A stretch of 64,000 bases of DNA. It comes from Mya arenaria. Its lineage: Eukaryota; Mollusca; Bivalvia; Myida; Myidae. Positions 10,898 through 51,980 of this stretch are shown here, in pieces. Position 1 is the stretch's first letter. The number at the start of each line of letters is the position of its first letter. The translations under genes and the position numbers were made by a program. The notes beneath the pieces are model-generated. The model saw only the letters and a program-made list of their open reading frames with translations. It had not been told where the DNA came from and ran no database searches. Location of the stretch: positions 26,902,247-26,966,246 of the forward strand of contig NC_069135.1 of NCBI RefSeq assembly GCF_026914265.1, written 5' to 3'.

Positions 10898-13800
10898 GTA
10901 GGTTAATGCTGTTTCTATATTAACATATGTCTTCTGCCTTATATTTTGTACGTTATGTGTTTTATTAACTTAGAAAGATAATGCGTTTATTCAAACAAGT
11001 ACTATATTTTGTCGTAAAAGTATTCAACTTTGACACTTAACCTTGTAAAACATAAAGACAGATTAAACGTTTGCATTTTTAAGGTATCAAGAATAAGATC
11101 CCGGATACAGAGAAGTTGCCGGTCGGACTACGAAAGATGCAATCTGGTGGTTTGCGAAACGTCATTTTTGAGATTGACCTTGGTGACTCTACCTATGACT
11201 TCGACAAGTTTACCGTCGCTCAAATGTGCTCTCTCCTTGAGAAGCTAATACGATGGTGCTTTGCTAATCTCGGCAAGAAGTCTAAAATTTTGTTTAATTT
11301 GCGTGATCTTCCTGACGCCATGTCTGGGGATGCAGATCGCGTGTTCATGGTGGTGTCATTTCTTTCAAACCTTCCTAAAGATATCCAGTTGTTTGGGTTG
11401 ATTTTTGAGGAGCCGCGTGGGAAGTCCTTGCCGGAAGAATGCGGAACTTGGGCTAAGTATATGCGACAGGTTATGGACGACGCGAAATGGAAAGGACACC
11501 TTCTTGTTCATGTGCATGAAAAGTTTGGATATCTCGACGCAACTGCCCTTGAGGTTACATTTGTCTATTCTAGTTATCGTTACTGTATATTGTTATTCCA
11601 ATGTTTCATTTTATCTGTGATTCTATCAAGGTGCGACTTTAAAACACGGCTAAAAAGTGCATATACTGGAAAATCTGTTAAGCACACATTTTTTTTTATC
11701 TGGAGCGGTTCAAATTTAAGCGCTAGGCCAATATGTCACAAATACACAAATCGCGTGTTCTCATGTTCAATTCAAATGAATTTAATCGGAACGCTTAAAT
11801 GTTGTTATATAAGAATAAAGAGACATGATTCTGACACTGTTCTCCTAAGAGTGCCTCTTATTTACGCAATGTCGTTAGTTTTGCTACGACTAATACAGTC
11901 TAGCTTTATGAAACGCTTAATCTTTCATTAAAGGTGCTGATGAACGGGGCTGACGGGATATGGGCGAGTGTCTGTAACGAGGGAGCGGCGATGGGGAACG
12001 CTTCATCTTGTGTGACTCTCATCAATCTCGTGCGGCTTGGTAACAAAAAGGTCCTTCAGCGTTACAACTGCGCTTATCTCCGCAAAGCCGCAATTACCGC
12101 GACAGAAATAAGCACAGGAATACCGCCGCATAAGAACCAGCCTGTATACGGCGCCCGAGCTTTGGATTTCGTTTTTGATTTGGGAAAGGAAGAGTTTGAC
12201 CTTGCAAGCTTTTTTGGAGAAACGGCTCCTGTTCGGATCACAACACTTGCCTCGCCTGAGATGGTGCGGTCACATCTTGTGAATCTATTCGGTGAAGATA
12301 AAAGCTTCACGGTAGAGCAAGCATACGCAATGAAAGAAGTTATGCTTGCAGATTTGAGAAGTGGAAGGTAAACAATAATTATAGTATTTAGAATAAATTA
12401 GGATAACTTTGCCTATCCTTGTAGTTCGCATTCAAATTTTAGCTTTAAGAAATTTTATCAAATTTCAATTATTGTTAATTAAAACCCGTGTTCAATAATT
12501 TCAAAACTTTTAGGATCTGTTTAACCAAACTGATCGGATGCAAACTACATTTGTACAATCAAATTCAATGCACACTTGTCTGTTTCCTGTTTCAGAAAGG
12601 AAGAATACATGAGCAAGGTTGGACTTGCGATCCTCTTTGATCGCTCTGGAGGTAAAGTAACACCTGCAATGAGGGATGCAATAGAATCAGACACGCTTCT
12701 CACTCCACACGCTCAGAATCTTCTTGCGGAGATCCGCGCACGCTGGGACGAGTGGGACCTTAAGGAGGATGAAAAAGACCGAGGGGACAACATGTTACTC
12801 TTTGATTCGTTTTACAATGCTTTTATGGCACCTTATTTTTCTTGCTACCGTTGCAACGACACGAAGAAAGCGCTTCAGGTACTTTGTTTGTTGTTAAGTT
12901 ATCTAACCCAAACATCGCTAAACAAAACGTTTCTAAGATACAATATTCTTCTAGAGATTTTTCGAACATCCCGTATATCCTTTAGAAATTTAAGCCACAA
13001 TTCGGTCGAGGATTGTTGAAACGGCAGGTGCAACATTACATCATGTGTAAAACTCTGTCAACTGCAAAAAGTATGACCAATTAACTTGAAATAATGCTAC
13101 TTTTCCGCGATTGAAGGCACGTACCATGCCATTTGACCTTTGCATTTCATATAACCGTTAACCTTATAATCCTGGTTCAGTGACTTTTTAAATATGTGTC
13201 ACTGACCGTTCGTTTGTTGTAGTTTAAATATTTAATGATAAACAACATAATAATCATATTCGTTTTTTATCTATGTTGCTTTCTTTGTTGATCATTTAAT
13301 TAATGTACCGACATGTGCAAGCGCGGGTCCAGGATCTGACATTATAGGTGCGTTATTTAATATTTTGACTATTTTGACTTTTATCTTCTATATTCACTTA
13401 GACAATTTTCAAATAAAAGGTTTGCTACTTTATAATTCACGCTGTTCGTTGTCTTGAACCTTAAACAAGAATGATATAATATGGATTTCAAAATAATGTC
13501 ATGAAATCCCCATGAAAACTGCTTAATATGTGTATTTACACAATGACAGTAATTCACTTTCCGGTGATCTTGACCAATTGTTGCAATGCACCAGTCAATT
13601 GTAACCACGCCCCCCGGGGGAGGGGCGTGGTTACACGTGGGGACTTTGACTTTCGGTCCAGCCAACCCTGGGTAAAATCCCCGTCCTGCGTGGACGAGCA
13701 TATGGTAAAATCCCCGCCAAATGCCCCCGCACTGCAGGGACCCTAGGTTAATAGGCCCAATCCCCGCTATATTTTTGAGAAAACAAACCCACCGCATTCA

Positions 13801-15060
13801 CCCGGCACTGCGGGGCCACCTGGAAGGTAAAAACACGGCCCATTACCCCGGCTATCCCCGGTATACCCCCGGACCTGGGGGGGGGGGGCGTGGTTACAAT
13901 TGACTGGTGCATTATAGCTTATGCAAATGCAATTGAGGTTTTAAAAAGTAACATTGAATTTATCAGATCCCGTTAGCGCGCTAGAAACTGAGTTAACATT
14001 AAAATTTCATAGTCTTAATGAAAACTGTAATGATAAGTCATGCCTAGTCATTTAAACGAAGACGCGTTATGAACCATGAATTTACAAAAACAAAACTTAA
14101 AAACAATTTCTGCAAAACTCTTCACCTTAAATTACAAAATACACACTATATTTACGCATCACTTACGGGAAATGCCATTTAAAATTACTGTTTGTGTACA
14201 TTATTACTTTAGTCATTATTGATTGGTGAGGAATTTCCTGTAACATGATATAATCATAATGTTGAGGAACCATGCTTCACCAAGTATCATAATGACTAAT
14301 AAATCAACTGTTAAATTATGGATATGATACATAAAATTATAAAAGCGTTGGCAGGTTTTATTTTTAACAAATGTCAAAGTATGAGTACGTTCAAAATCCG
14401 TATATAATCCCTCTTTGCACTTCCGTTTATAATCCCTCGTTTGCTGAAAATACATTAAGTGTTAACATTGTCATATGCGAGATTTAAATAAACATACTAA
14501 CACCTCAACTTCCATTCCTTTAATGAACTGCCTTTCGGCAATTGCAGTTACTGTACAGTTTTCTTAAATGAAATGAAATACCTTTTAACATTTCTTGAAT
14601 GAAATAACGAACTGTTGGTGTAAATATAAGTAATGAATTGCGGGATTGATGTTATAATCGGGGATATGAACGCAATTGGGCTGGTTAAAGTACGCAAGGA
14701 GTCCACACACTTTAACCAGCCTAACTGCGATATTGACATCAATCCCGCAATTCATTCCTTAAATATTCCTTCTCAAATAATATGTATTTACAGAAGCCTT
14801 AATTAATTAGTATATGTATGGTGCAATAGTTTGAATATAAACCGTTTGCTGAGGTTTTTAATTGTTTTGCATCATTTCAGTGTCTGGACATGGACAGTGA
14901 CGGACAGGTGGACTGGTCAGAATTCCTCGTGTATCTCAAGTGGGCGTTACACCAGTACCCCGAGGTCAGAAGCTCCATCGAGCTCATAGATGTCGCCTTC
15001 CAAAAGGGGCTCATTCCCGCTATGAGGGATGAACTTCTACGGCAACAGGAAACGAAATAA
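10576..15060 (+). CDS. DRE-TIM metallolyase-like protein with C-terminal EF-hand (complete, 5 exons)
   Basis: Exons: 10576-10897, 11084-11553, 11934-12367, 12596-12878 and 14881-15060. All junctions are GT-AG, phases agree (1, 0, 2, 0), and the product is 562 aa. The N-terminal barrel carries VLDNSIRES (Asp36, Arg40, Glu41, the D..RE motif), the metal-type HxH as LLVHVHEKFG (His250, His252), and GADGIWASVCNEG...GN (271-286). These are the hallmarks of the HMG-CoA lyase / isopropylmalate synthase / citramalate synthase superfamily. After a helical linker rich in Asp and Glu (about 440-475) comes one EF-hand loop, residues 506-517, complete at all calcium positions. No signal peptide or membrane segment, so it is probably cytosolic. 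The substrate is unknown. The glycine usual after the RE motif is missing (RESTVGQ), so it may not be a standard lyase or synthase. Calcium control of a carbon-carbon lyase-type reaction is inference. Confidence 0.8.
11084..11553 (+). CDS. DRE-TIM/EF-hand gene exon 2
   Basis: The acceptor TTTTTAAG precedes two bases that complete Ser108. It codes the central barrel, residues 109-264, up to the HVHE metal-binding strand. The donor is GAG|GTTACA, weaker than consensus. Reading past it runs into an intron frame that stays open to 11931 without family content. Confidence 0.8.
11934..12367 (+). CDS. DRE-TIM/EF-hand gene exon 3
   Basis: Starts after CATTAAAG, phase 0, with VLMNGADG. It codes residues 265-408 and two bases of Arg409: the end of the barrel with the NEGAAMGN loop and the region after it. 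The donor is AAG|GTAAAC. Confidence 0.82.
12596..12878 (+). CDS. DRE-TIM/EF-hand gene exon 4
   Basis: A strong acceptor, CCTGTTTCAG. It codes the helical linker KEEYMSKVG...NDTKKALQ (410-503). The DSFYNAF and FSCYRCNDTKKA stretch is the entering helix of the EF-hand and possibly a decayed first hand. The donor is CAG|GTACTT. Confidence 0.82.
13585..13913. mobile_element. MITE with GC-rich ends
   Basis: Inverted ends read AATGCACCAGTCAATTGTAA and continue CCACGCCCCCC, near-perfect over about 30 bp. The inside is GC- and C-run-rich (repeated TAAAATCCCCG and CCCCGG motifs), in sharp contrast to the AT-rich surroundings. No coding content. Confidence 0.75.
14632..14756. repeat. Long hairpin / foldback, 125 bp
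   Basis: Outer arms AATGAATTGCGGGATTGATG (plus T) and their exact reverse complement enclose inner arms around GGGCTGGTTAAAGT / ACTTTAACCAGCC, leaving a loop of about 20 nt. If transcribed with the intron this would form a long hairpin. It is most simply a foldback MITE. Confidence 0.75.
14881..15060 (+). CDS. DRE-TIM/EF-hand gene exon 5 (EF-hand)
   Basis: The acceptor is GCATCATTTCAG, phase 0. It codes CLDMDSDGQVDWSEF and a tail ending RQQETK, then TAA. This exon is nearly identical to 6-185, so the EF-hand is the best conserved visible part of the array. Confidence 0.9.
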   Translation, partial: CLDMDSDGQVDWSEFLVYLKWALHQYPEVRSSIELIDVAFQKGLIPAMRDELLRQQETK

Positions 15061-15259
15061 ACAAAAGTATTTCGAGAGCAAAATGACCTTGAGATTAACG
15101 GTATTTGATATCATCGGGCAGAAGATCTTAAGCCGAGTACCTTTTTTTTGGAAAGTTCCCTTAATCGCAGGGCAATAGTTTTACTTACACGGTCTTCACC
15201 GAAATGTTGAATACTAGTATGCAAAGTTATTTACAATATTTGAGTAAATTTACATTTTA

Positions 15260-15306
15260 CTGACCGTTCCAAGGCGGTACCTAACAATTCTTGATAAACA
15301 TACCAA

Positions 15307-15361
<55 letters not shown>

Positions 15362-15525
15362 ATTTATGCACTCTGCTGTTTGTAGAGTTTTGTGCTGTTC
15401 TATGTTTCTTGTTTGTGAATTTGTGTTCTATGTCTTTGGCGTTTGTCCATTGCCACTAAACCGGGTTTATGTTTAAACTTTTTGCTACTGAGCATGTTTC
15501 GGTAGCTTTTTGCATATATATATAT
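15260..15525. repeat. Dispersed repeat R, copy 1 (SINE-like)
   Basis: Starts CTGACCGTTCCAAGGCGGTA and later has TTTGGCGTTTGTCCATTGCC. The same order of motifs recurs at 30522-30765, with the second half also at 42910-43010 and a short piece at 43810-43855. An AT microsatellite has expanded inside this copy. Confidence 0.7.
15310..15354. repeat. (TA)n microsatellite
   Basis: About 22 uninterrupted TA units inside dispersed repeat R. Confidence 0.95.
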
Positions 15526-17639
15526 TGATAGAAACGAGTTCATATACAATATAACAGGTCATCCAACATATCATATTCTGTGTTTTCCTTCCAGTGTTAT
15601 TTTTGCGAAATTGTATTTATTAAAAATTATTGACGTCAGTGTAAAAATGACTTCCTGGGTTTATTTGTAGACCTTTTAACATCCTGCGAACATTTTTTAT
15701 TCAGATAACGTTTTAATATACAATTTGTAGCTACATGTACTTAATTTTCATTGTTAGAGATTATATATATCATTGGTTATATATCATAATTGATTAATGT
15801 AATTATATCAATTCATAGAAGGGCTTGTGTTATACTCACATTGGCAATACTGGTAAATTCAGATGCTTTGTGACCCAATATAGTGTTGTTATTAGTTGAA
15901 AGGTATCGATATACAAAGTAACTCATCGAAAATACTTAAAAGATTCAGTTATTGGGAGTTGGACGTGAAATAATATATGTAAAAATATTAAATTCAACAC
16001 ATGACACCCTTCAAATGATACATAGCTAATATGGGGTCACAAAACAACCAAAACTCAAATAATTGTTCTTCATATACCTTTATTATGTTGTAATGAGTAC
16101 ATACAAGTAATAAAATGAAATATATATAAATATTCGCTTCTGTGTCTGTGCATTCAAGCTGTTCAGTGAGAGTGCAATTTTATGCTCATGAGCTTTGTCA
16201 CAGGTATATTGTGTTTAATGTGATTTATTCGAAACATTCAAGAGAAGGTTGAAAATAGAAGTGTATACCTTTTTATTATGTGTATAATCATGACATGTTT
16301 TCCAACATCCCTGACCGATACTGCTACCGTGGTTGATTGTGCTCTATTTATGTAGTATGCAGTTAATGAAACAGTTTTCTATTTTATAATGTCAATGACA
16401 AGAAAACGAATGACAAAGAGTATTAAAACCGAAATTTATTGACATAAGGACAAACGTACTAATGTTTTCCAGTCAGTCAGACTTTGAAGTGCAAACTGAT
16501 ATTTGTATTGACAGTCAAAAATAATTAGGAATAACTTCGCGTAATACGTACACATGAACTATTAAAAAGTTATTCATGATTATTGGAGTGAAAATATGTT
16601 TAACAATTAGATTTCTTTTTAAAAAAATCCCTGTAAAGCCTCGTAAACTTGACAATTTTTCAACGTTTGGTTTCATAGATTTCTTAAGAAGTATTTACAT
16701 ATACATTTGAAAATATAAAGATTAGTTTGTCCACTTGCTATACAGAACCACACCTGTTCAACGAAGTCATTCAGGTAAAGATAGGCTGTTTTATGTGTTC
16801 CATTTCAATGACTACTAATTTTTTATGGTCATAACATTATGGAGGTAATGTATTAATTTCTTAGTTGCTTTAGATGGATATATACGTATGTATACTTTAT
16901 GACCGAAGGGCATGACCTCTTCAGTGACAAAACATGTATTGAGAACCTTAAGAAAAGAAGCTTATTCGGTGCATAGCTTGAACCGTATAGCTCCTTCGTT
17001 TCATGTTCCTACTTGCCTCAAAGCGTTGAGAATACCGCTGAACCGGATTATCAAAACATTTAACACATGATCATCGACTGAATGACTTCTTTGCACAGGT
17101 ATGGTTCAGAACAGCCTGTGTTGATGAGTCAAAATGTTGTCTCTTATATAAGCACAGATTTATAAAGTGATCAATAAAAACATGCGGGTGAATGTATTAA
17201 GTTCAAAACGCTTGAACTGGATAATAATATAAATGTAAAACATGCAAACATTCCCAGTTTACATTTTACAAGTTGTTTTGGATGATTTTTCAAAAAATAT
17301 ATTATATTCTGATTGATAAATTCTTTAAATGAGTTATTTGATGCCTCGTTTGAACTGTATATCCCCCTCATCCTCCTGCTTGTCCACCGAATAAAACGAC
17401 CAAAATAATAATAGTACTCTAGGAACCGGTATTAGTTGTTCCTAAATATAAACATTAACTAAAGCATCGTGTCTTATGCAAGTAATGTATGCTAAAAATC
17501 ACCAGATGTTTTCTCAGTTTAAAAAAGGAGCAGAAATAAAGTATTATGTTGGCTACATGCATATGTTTGTATTCTGATTGTTTAACAACAATTCAACTAC
17601 GACATTTTTTCTGATATTTCTGACTGACTCTTCTCTTTA

Positions 17640-18750
17640 AAGTACACTGATATAGGGGATAAAAACTTAATTTACGGACCACTTACGATGATTTAAAGAG
17701 CCTATATTTTATCATTTGAGTATTTATGTACGTAAAACGACTGATGCAAGGAAAATTGTAAACACTTTGATTTATTGGTTTCGAAAAACTCTTACTATAA
17801 ATGGTTTCAACCTGTCAAAATCTAGTTCAAAGTTAAAGAAAAATAAAGTAAAACAACGCATGATCGAAGTATTTAATACATATGCTAACTTTTGTGACCA
17901 ATGAAGCATTAGTCTTGTTAAATGCATCGAAAAATAATTGATATGCAAAGTATTATTATAGTCTTTCTTGATACGTACGCAAGTCCTTGTAAAATGATAC
18001 GAATATTATGTTAATGTATCATGCTTCAACAAAGAACATAATGGCCAATGGTATATGAATCAACTGGTTTAATGATGGATAGGATACTTAAAAGTTATAA
18101 AAGCGTTAGCAGTTTCTTTTTATATTTTTAACAAATTTCTTAATAATAGTACGTTTGAATCCGTTTTTAAACCCTCTGTACACTGATGCGTGCTCTCCCG
18201 TGGATAAGAAGGGTACCATAATTTGGTTTCCATTCCTATCTAATATTGCTGTCGCATGATACCAATATTTACTGGTTCCCTTCTGATTCCATTCGTTTAG
18301 TTGCGTTCGTCTAAATGCATTCGTCTATCGTCTATACGCTTATTAGTAAATGCATACTGCTATGTTTGATTGATGTATAATTAAGTTAGCTTTGAATGGT
18401 CTTATTACATTATATAAATATTATTAGTAATACTATTTGAAGTTTAATTGTACTCTTGTATTTAAATTAGTACAACAAAGTCAATTAAAAGTTAAAACTT
18501 GACATCTGTCATTTATTATTTAGACGTAGACACTAAGCAATAACATGAAGGAAACTAAAAGTTGTACACATAGACACATGCGGTAGTCCATTTCAAACAC
18601 GAACGAAGCAATTGCACTAGTAATTTAAAAAAAGAAATGTCATAATGCAGCATGCATTAACTGGCGGATAATCCCTTTCATATCCGAAAGGGGATCGTTC
18701 CCGCTTTGAGGAACGAACACATGCGGCAACAAGAAACAAAATTAACAAAA
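17640..18750 (+). pseudogene. Third, broken DRE-TIM/EF-hand copy: intron 4 remnant plus decayed exon 5
   Basis: The segment 18020-18180 matches intron 4 of the complete gene (14260-14420). At 18684-18745 a decayed exon 5 tail is readable as KGIVPALRNEH then RQQETKL, parallel to KGLIPAMRDEL...RQQETK. The EF-hand loop itself is missing and the stop codon TAA has become TTA. Exons 1-4 are absent. Downstream sequence from 18770 (the ATTGACGT...AAATGACTTCCTG region) matches 15630-15660, so this is the end of a full duplicated block. Confidence 0.65.
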
Positions 18751-21690
18751 CATTTTTAGATGGAAAAATGTAATCGGTCATTAGACAATATTGACGTGTT
18801 CGTAAAAATGACTTCCTGTGTTTACTTGAAGACTTTTCCAAGATGTGAAAATGTAACACCTTGATGCCTGGTTACCCACTATATTTTTTATTTTAATTGA
18901 TTGGTGTTTAATTGCTGATAACCAATATGCAGAATAGATGATAGAAAAACCTAGAAAAGTTTCCAGTGTTAAGACAGTTTCGTTTGATTTCATAATTTCG
19001 AAATGGAGTCAAGCAAACAAATAGAGGTGTGATATTTTTTTATCTGGGACCGCGAAAATGACATAGAGCCAAGCAAACATAACTAAGTGTGAAATTCTTA
19101 CAAGAGACTGCGGATATGACATCGAGGGTAAAGAAAAATAGTCCCTCGCGAAATAAAAAACAAATTAAAAACAAAATCGGTCCTTTTATCCATTTCGAGC
19201 CAACGAGGATATACCAAATTGAGCAACCGAGTTTTGACTGTTTTTGGCATTTTTTCATGGCAAAACAAGTTTATCTGTAATACAACTTGCTTTATATTTC
19301 GTTTGCATATTCTATCTCTGCACAAAAAACACTTCAAATGTTACTTAACTGATATGGGGTCACCACACAACCCAAATGCATATACTTGTACATCGTAAAC
19401 ATTAATTGCGTGGTAATGAGTACATACAAGTAATACATGAATAATCTATCTTCGCTAATGTGTTTGTGCATTCAAGCTCATGTGGGAAAGTGGGGGTTTC
19501 TGTTTATTAATTTAGTTTTATAATTGGCAAATGTCAGTTTTTACAGACATTGTGTCTATAATAACGTAAGTGTTTCACCAAGCCTGACTGAAACTGTCGT
19601 CGCGGGGGGGGGGGGGGGTCTGTTCATGTACCATGCAATCAATGAAACATCTTTTTATTTTACAACAATAATGACGACAAAACTAATAACAGTGATAATC
19701 AATCTAGAAATGTATTTAATGTACAAACGTACTAGTGTTTCCCAATAAGACAAATTTTGAAATGCGAAAGTGGTTTATCGACTGATATTTGTATCGACAG
19801 TCAAGAGTAATACAGAAATTACACACATCTCCGAGTTATTACGTTTACATTTATCACAAGAATACAATAACTACCATCAGTACTATACGACTTACTTATA
19901 TCACCGTGCTACACCAAATCTTCACTATACTTTATACATGAAAGATCATATAAAAGAGGTAAAGGTTCTTTTCAAAAGTTTCTCAATACATATTTTCACT
20001 GAAAAAGTCATGCTTTATCGGTCATGAACTATACACGTTTACACATGAATGTAAAACAACTATAAAATTAATTAATTGCCTCCACAATTTTATATAGATT
20101 TAAATAAGAAGTCAATGATATGGAACACATAACACACATAATATTCGTCTGAATGACTTCTTTGAACAGGTATGGCTTAGTTAAACATATTTTGACTATT
20201 TAAATCTATTTTTACTTATATAAACACAGATTTATGAAGTGATCAATTAAACCATGCGGTACAATGAATAAGACTAAAACGCTTTCACTGGATCGGAACA
20301 TAATAACACAAACATTCCAAGATTTTTTATGGGTAAATCTGGATGAATTTATAACCAAGTTTAAGAACACTAATACAGTGGCGGATCTACCGGGGGACCC
20401 ATAGGGCCCGTGCTCCCCCCAGCGGGCCGGCAAGTAATTTTTTTGGGGGGCACATCTTTATTGATTTAACTGTTCAAGAAGTTGTTTTGTCACAATTTAC
20501 ATTTTATATCAGCATTTGAGCAAATAAACAACCTGATTATCGAGTATAATATAGTTTACGAAACGAAAAAAGTCTTTTGAAAAATGACAACGGGGCCCGA
20601 ACATTCGATAAAAAAAATCGGCGCCGCATTTTGCACAGACAGCTGATCAAAAGTAGAGAAATATGGCTGCAGTTATACGTGTAAGTTTACTGTTTTCAGA
20701 ATATATCATAGACCAGAAATATAAGTTGTTTTAAACTGTTAACATGTGCACATTATATGTTCGTCATTGCTTTAAATAATGTCACTGTGTGCCAGCAAGA
20801 TATCTGTGTGCATGGCAAGTTTAAATTCAAATCGTTGCCGCTTTGAAACTTTCCATTTCGGCCTTTATTATCGTCTAGTTCTCTGAATTATGTTAGAGCC
20901 TTTGTAAATTAATACATACTAATTTACTTAAAACCCTTTTTGGAATTTGTTGTCAAGTTGTTTTTACTTCAGTTAACTTTAATTTATAACGGCTAGATAT
21001 TTATGTTGTTTTTGAAACGTTTATCTCAGTAAATGATATTTTTTTAATTCAATTTATCTGCCAAACATTATTGACAGTGAAGACAATTGATAATTCCATG
21101 TCATTATATGATTAAAATAATGCATTCAAAAAACCTTTGCTATGTTTATAATTAGAAGTGCCCCCCCCCCCCCATTAAGAAAGTCCTGGATCCGCCGCTG
21201 TAATGCTAAAAAATATTTTGATAGAAAAACGTTTTACCGAGCTTATTCGATGTCTCGTTTGTACTGTATTATGTATGTCCATCACATGTTCCTGCTTGTC
21301 ATTGAGCGTTGACCACACAACGGAGCAACACGAACACATTTATAGGTCACCTCTTAAGGACTGGTATTAGATGTTTATTAAATATTAAATTCACCGAAGC
21401 ATCGTGTCTTATACAAGTTATGTATGCATAAGAGCACCAGAGGTTTTCCCAGTAAATCCAAGGGGGATTAATCAAGAATCTTATGGGGTACATTTCCGTA
21501 GTAGTATTGTTAACGTTCCATCTGATTTCCACTTGATTCGGTTTCCCAGCTATGGTTAACATTAAGGTTTTGAACTACGAGGATGATACTGGTCAGCGCT
21601 GTGCAGCTTTAAAGATGTGTTGTCTTCCACACACCGGTTAAACAGTGCAATGGGGCCATATATATGAATCCTGAACATTTGCAATTCGAA
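18751..21690. repeat. Downstream flank of array copy 3 (block 3)
   Basis: Homologous in patches to blocks 1 and 2, and interrupted by a hAT-like element at 20376-21200. A G-run of about 14 lies near 19604-19618. Block 3 runs directly into the last exon of the receptor gene on the opposite strand. Confidence 0.55.
20376..21200. mobile_element. hAT-like non-autonomous transposon
   Basis: Ends read CAGTGGCGGATCTA and, inverted, CAGCGGCGGATCCA, an end sequence common to hAT-group elements in animals. Poly-G/poly-C tracts lie just inside both ends. About 825 bp with no transposase frame. An exact 8-bp target duplication was not found, so ends could be off by a few bases. Confidence 0.65.
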
Positions 21691-21698
21691 TTGCTGTC

Positions 21699-50714
<29,016 letters not shown>

Positions 50715-51670
50715 GTTAATGTTCGTTATATCTTACAATATTGTCCTTAATTTTTATTTGAAAGACTTCCTAAACATAATTTTATTCTCCTCGATTTCAC
50801 ATAACTCCAAGTGTTAATTCAGTTTCAAACAACTTGCTTTTCGTTTATTTAGAATTATAAAAACAAAAACAACTTTTGCGTGGCCATTTATGATCCGAAC
50901 GCCTCTTAAGGTGGAATTGATTTGTAGCCTGTGGCAAGCTTTGCTCTGAAAAGAAAAATTCTGATAGCATGAAAACGGAGAAAACCATTAGTTTCTGCAC
51001 GTTACCAAGCAGCGGAAGTACACATGCCGACTTATTTTTATGTCTTGGTTTACGAAACTTGCGATTCATTATTTGAGAAAAGGTGGAACGAGTTTTTTAA
51101 AGGGACTAAGCTGTTCATTAAGAAATAAAAAAATACCCGATGAATAGACATCCGTTTTTGACTTTTCTTAATGAAGAGTCTGAATTTTTTGTATCTCTAA
51201 CGATTTCGAAAATGCTAATGATTCCTTCCCTGATTGGACAAAAGAACAATTGTAAATGAAATCAAAAACGTTGGTAAATCGTTGAAGCGTTATGAACCAC
51301 ATCAATGGGATATATTTAACGGTATTTTAAATTAAGAGCATTTCATCCAGAAGTGGCTAGATGGTATTAAACCATTACCTACAAAAAGAAATACAGACGA
51401 TGCTAACAGTTATCGGGGCATTATGGCCATAAAACTAGGTTAAACCCTGGCAGACTTATGGTCCAAGGAACACGTGTTTCTTTGACCGTTTAAATGCGGT
51501 ATTCGTATTATATAAGTTTTATTTTGATGAGTGTGTGGTCTGTCTCTAGTATTTGTATTTGAGTATGTGGTATATATACGTGTGTGTATCTAGTTCATTG
51601 TCGTTTGGGCCCATGCCTGGTTCCTCTAAAAATGTTTTAATTTTCGACTACTAGGTCGTCCCTCTAGTTT
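50715..51670. other. Upstream flank of the receptor, with a LINE RT scrap
   Basis: No TATA or other promoter signal can be called. At 51325-51430 on the + strand, HFIQKWLDGIKPLPTKRNTD and DANSYRGIMAI match the PLPKKGD...NNYRGI motif early in LINE reverse transcriptases. It is an isolated fragment. Confidence 0.5.
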
Positions 51671-51671
51671 A

Positions 51672-51980
51672 AGTATAAGTATATGTAGTTTTCATTGTAT
51701 AAGTATATGTAGTTTTCATTGTATAAGTATATGTAGTTTTCATTGTATAAGTTTCATTGTATAAGTAAGTGTAGTTTTCATTGTATAAGTAAATGTAGTT
51801 TTCATTGTATAGTTATATGTATCTTTCATTGTATAGGTATATGTAGTTTTCATTGTATAGATAGTTTTCATTGTATAGGTATATGTATCTTTCATTGTAT
51901 AGGTATATGTAGTTTTCATTGTATAGTTATATGTAGTTTTCATTGTATAGTTATATGTATCTTTCATTTGTATAGGTATA
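51672..51980. repeat. 24-bp minisatellite, left part
   Basis: Units of GTATATGTAGTTTTCATTGT plus ATAA, with variants (ATCTTTC, TATAGTTA). The same array resumes at 57563 after a transposon. Because 24 is a multiple of 3, both strands stay open for long stretches. Confidence 0.9.

Larger units (their letters stand above)
12879..14880 (+). other. Intron 4 of the DRE-TIM/EF-hand gene
   Basis: A 2-kb intron holding a 330-bp MITE (13585-13913) and a 125-bp perfect-ended foldback (14632-14756). Its 3' half, about 14260-14420, is homologous to 18020-18180, which identifies the latter as intron 4 of the third, broken gene copy. Confidence 0.65.
15061..17530. repeat. Downstream flank of array copy 2 (block 2)
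   Basis: Homologous in patches to 186-2187 and 18745-21690. It carries a dispersed repeat (15260-15525) and an AT microsatellite not present in the other blocks. No gene seen. Confidence 0.55.

Noticed and set aside
11116..11931. 271-codon continuous + frame
   Set aside because: The second half is intron 2 read through; homology and the phase-matched exon at 11934 show splicing at 11553.
13381..13797. 138-codon - strand frame
   Set aside because: It runs across the GC-rich MITE and has no family features.
17716..17904. 62-codon + frame rich in lysine
   Set aside because: It falls in the intron-4 remnant of the broken copy and has no counterpart in the complete gene.
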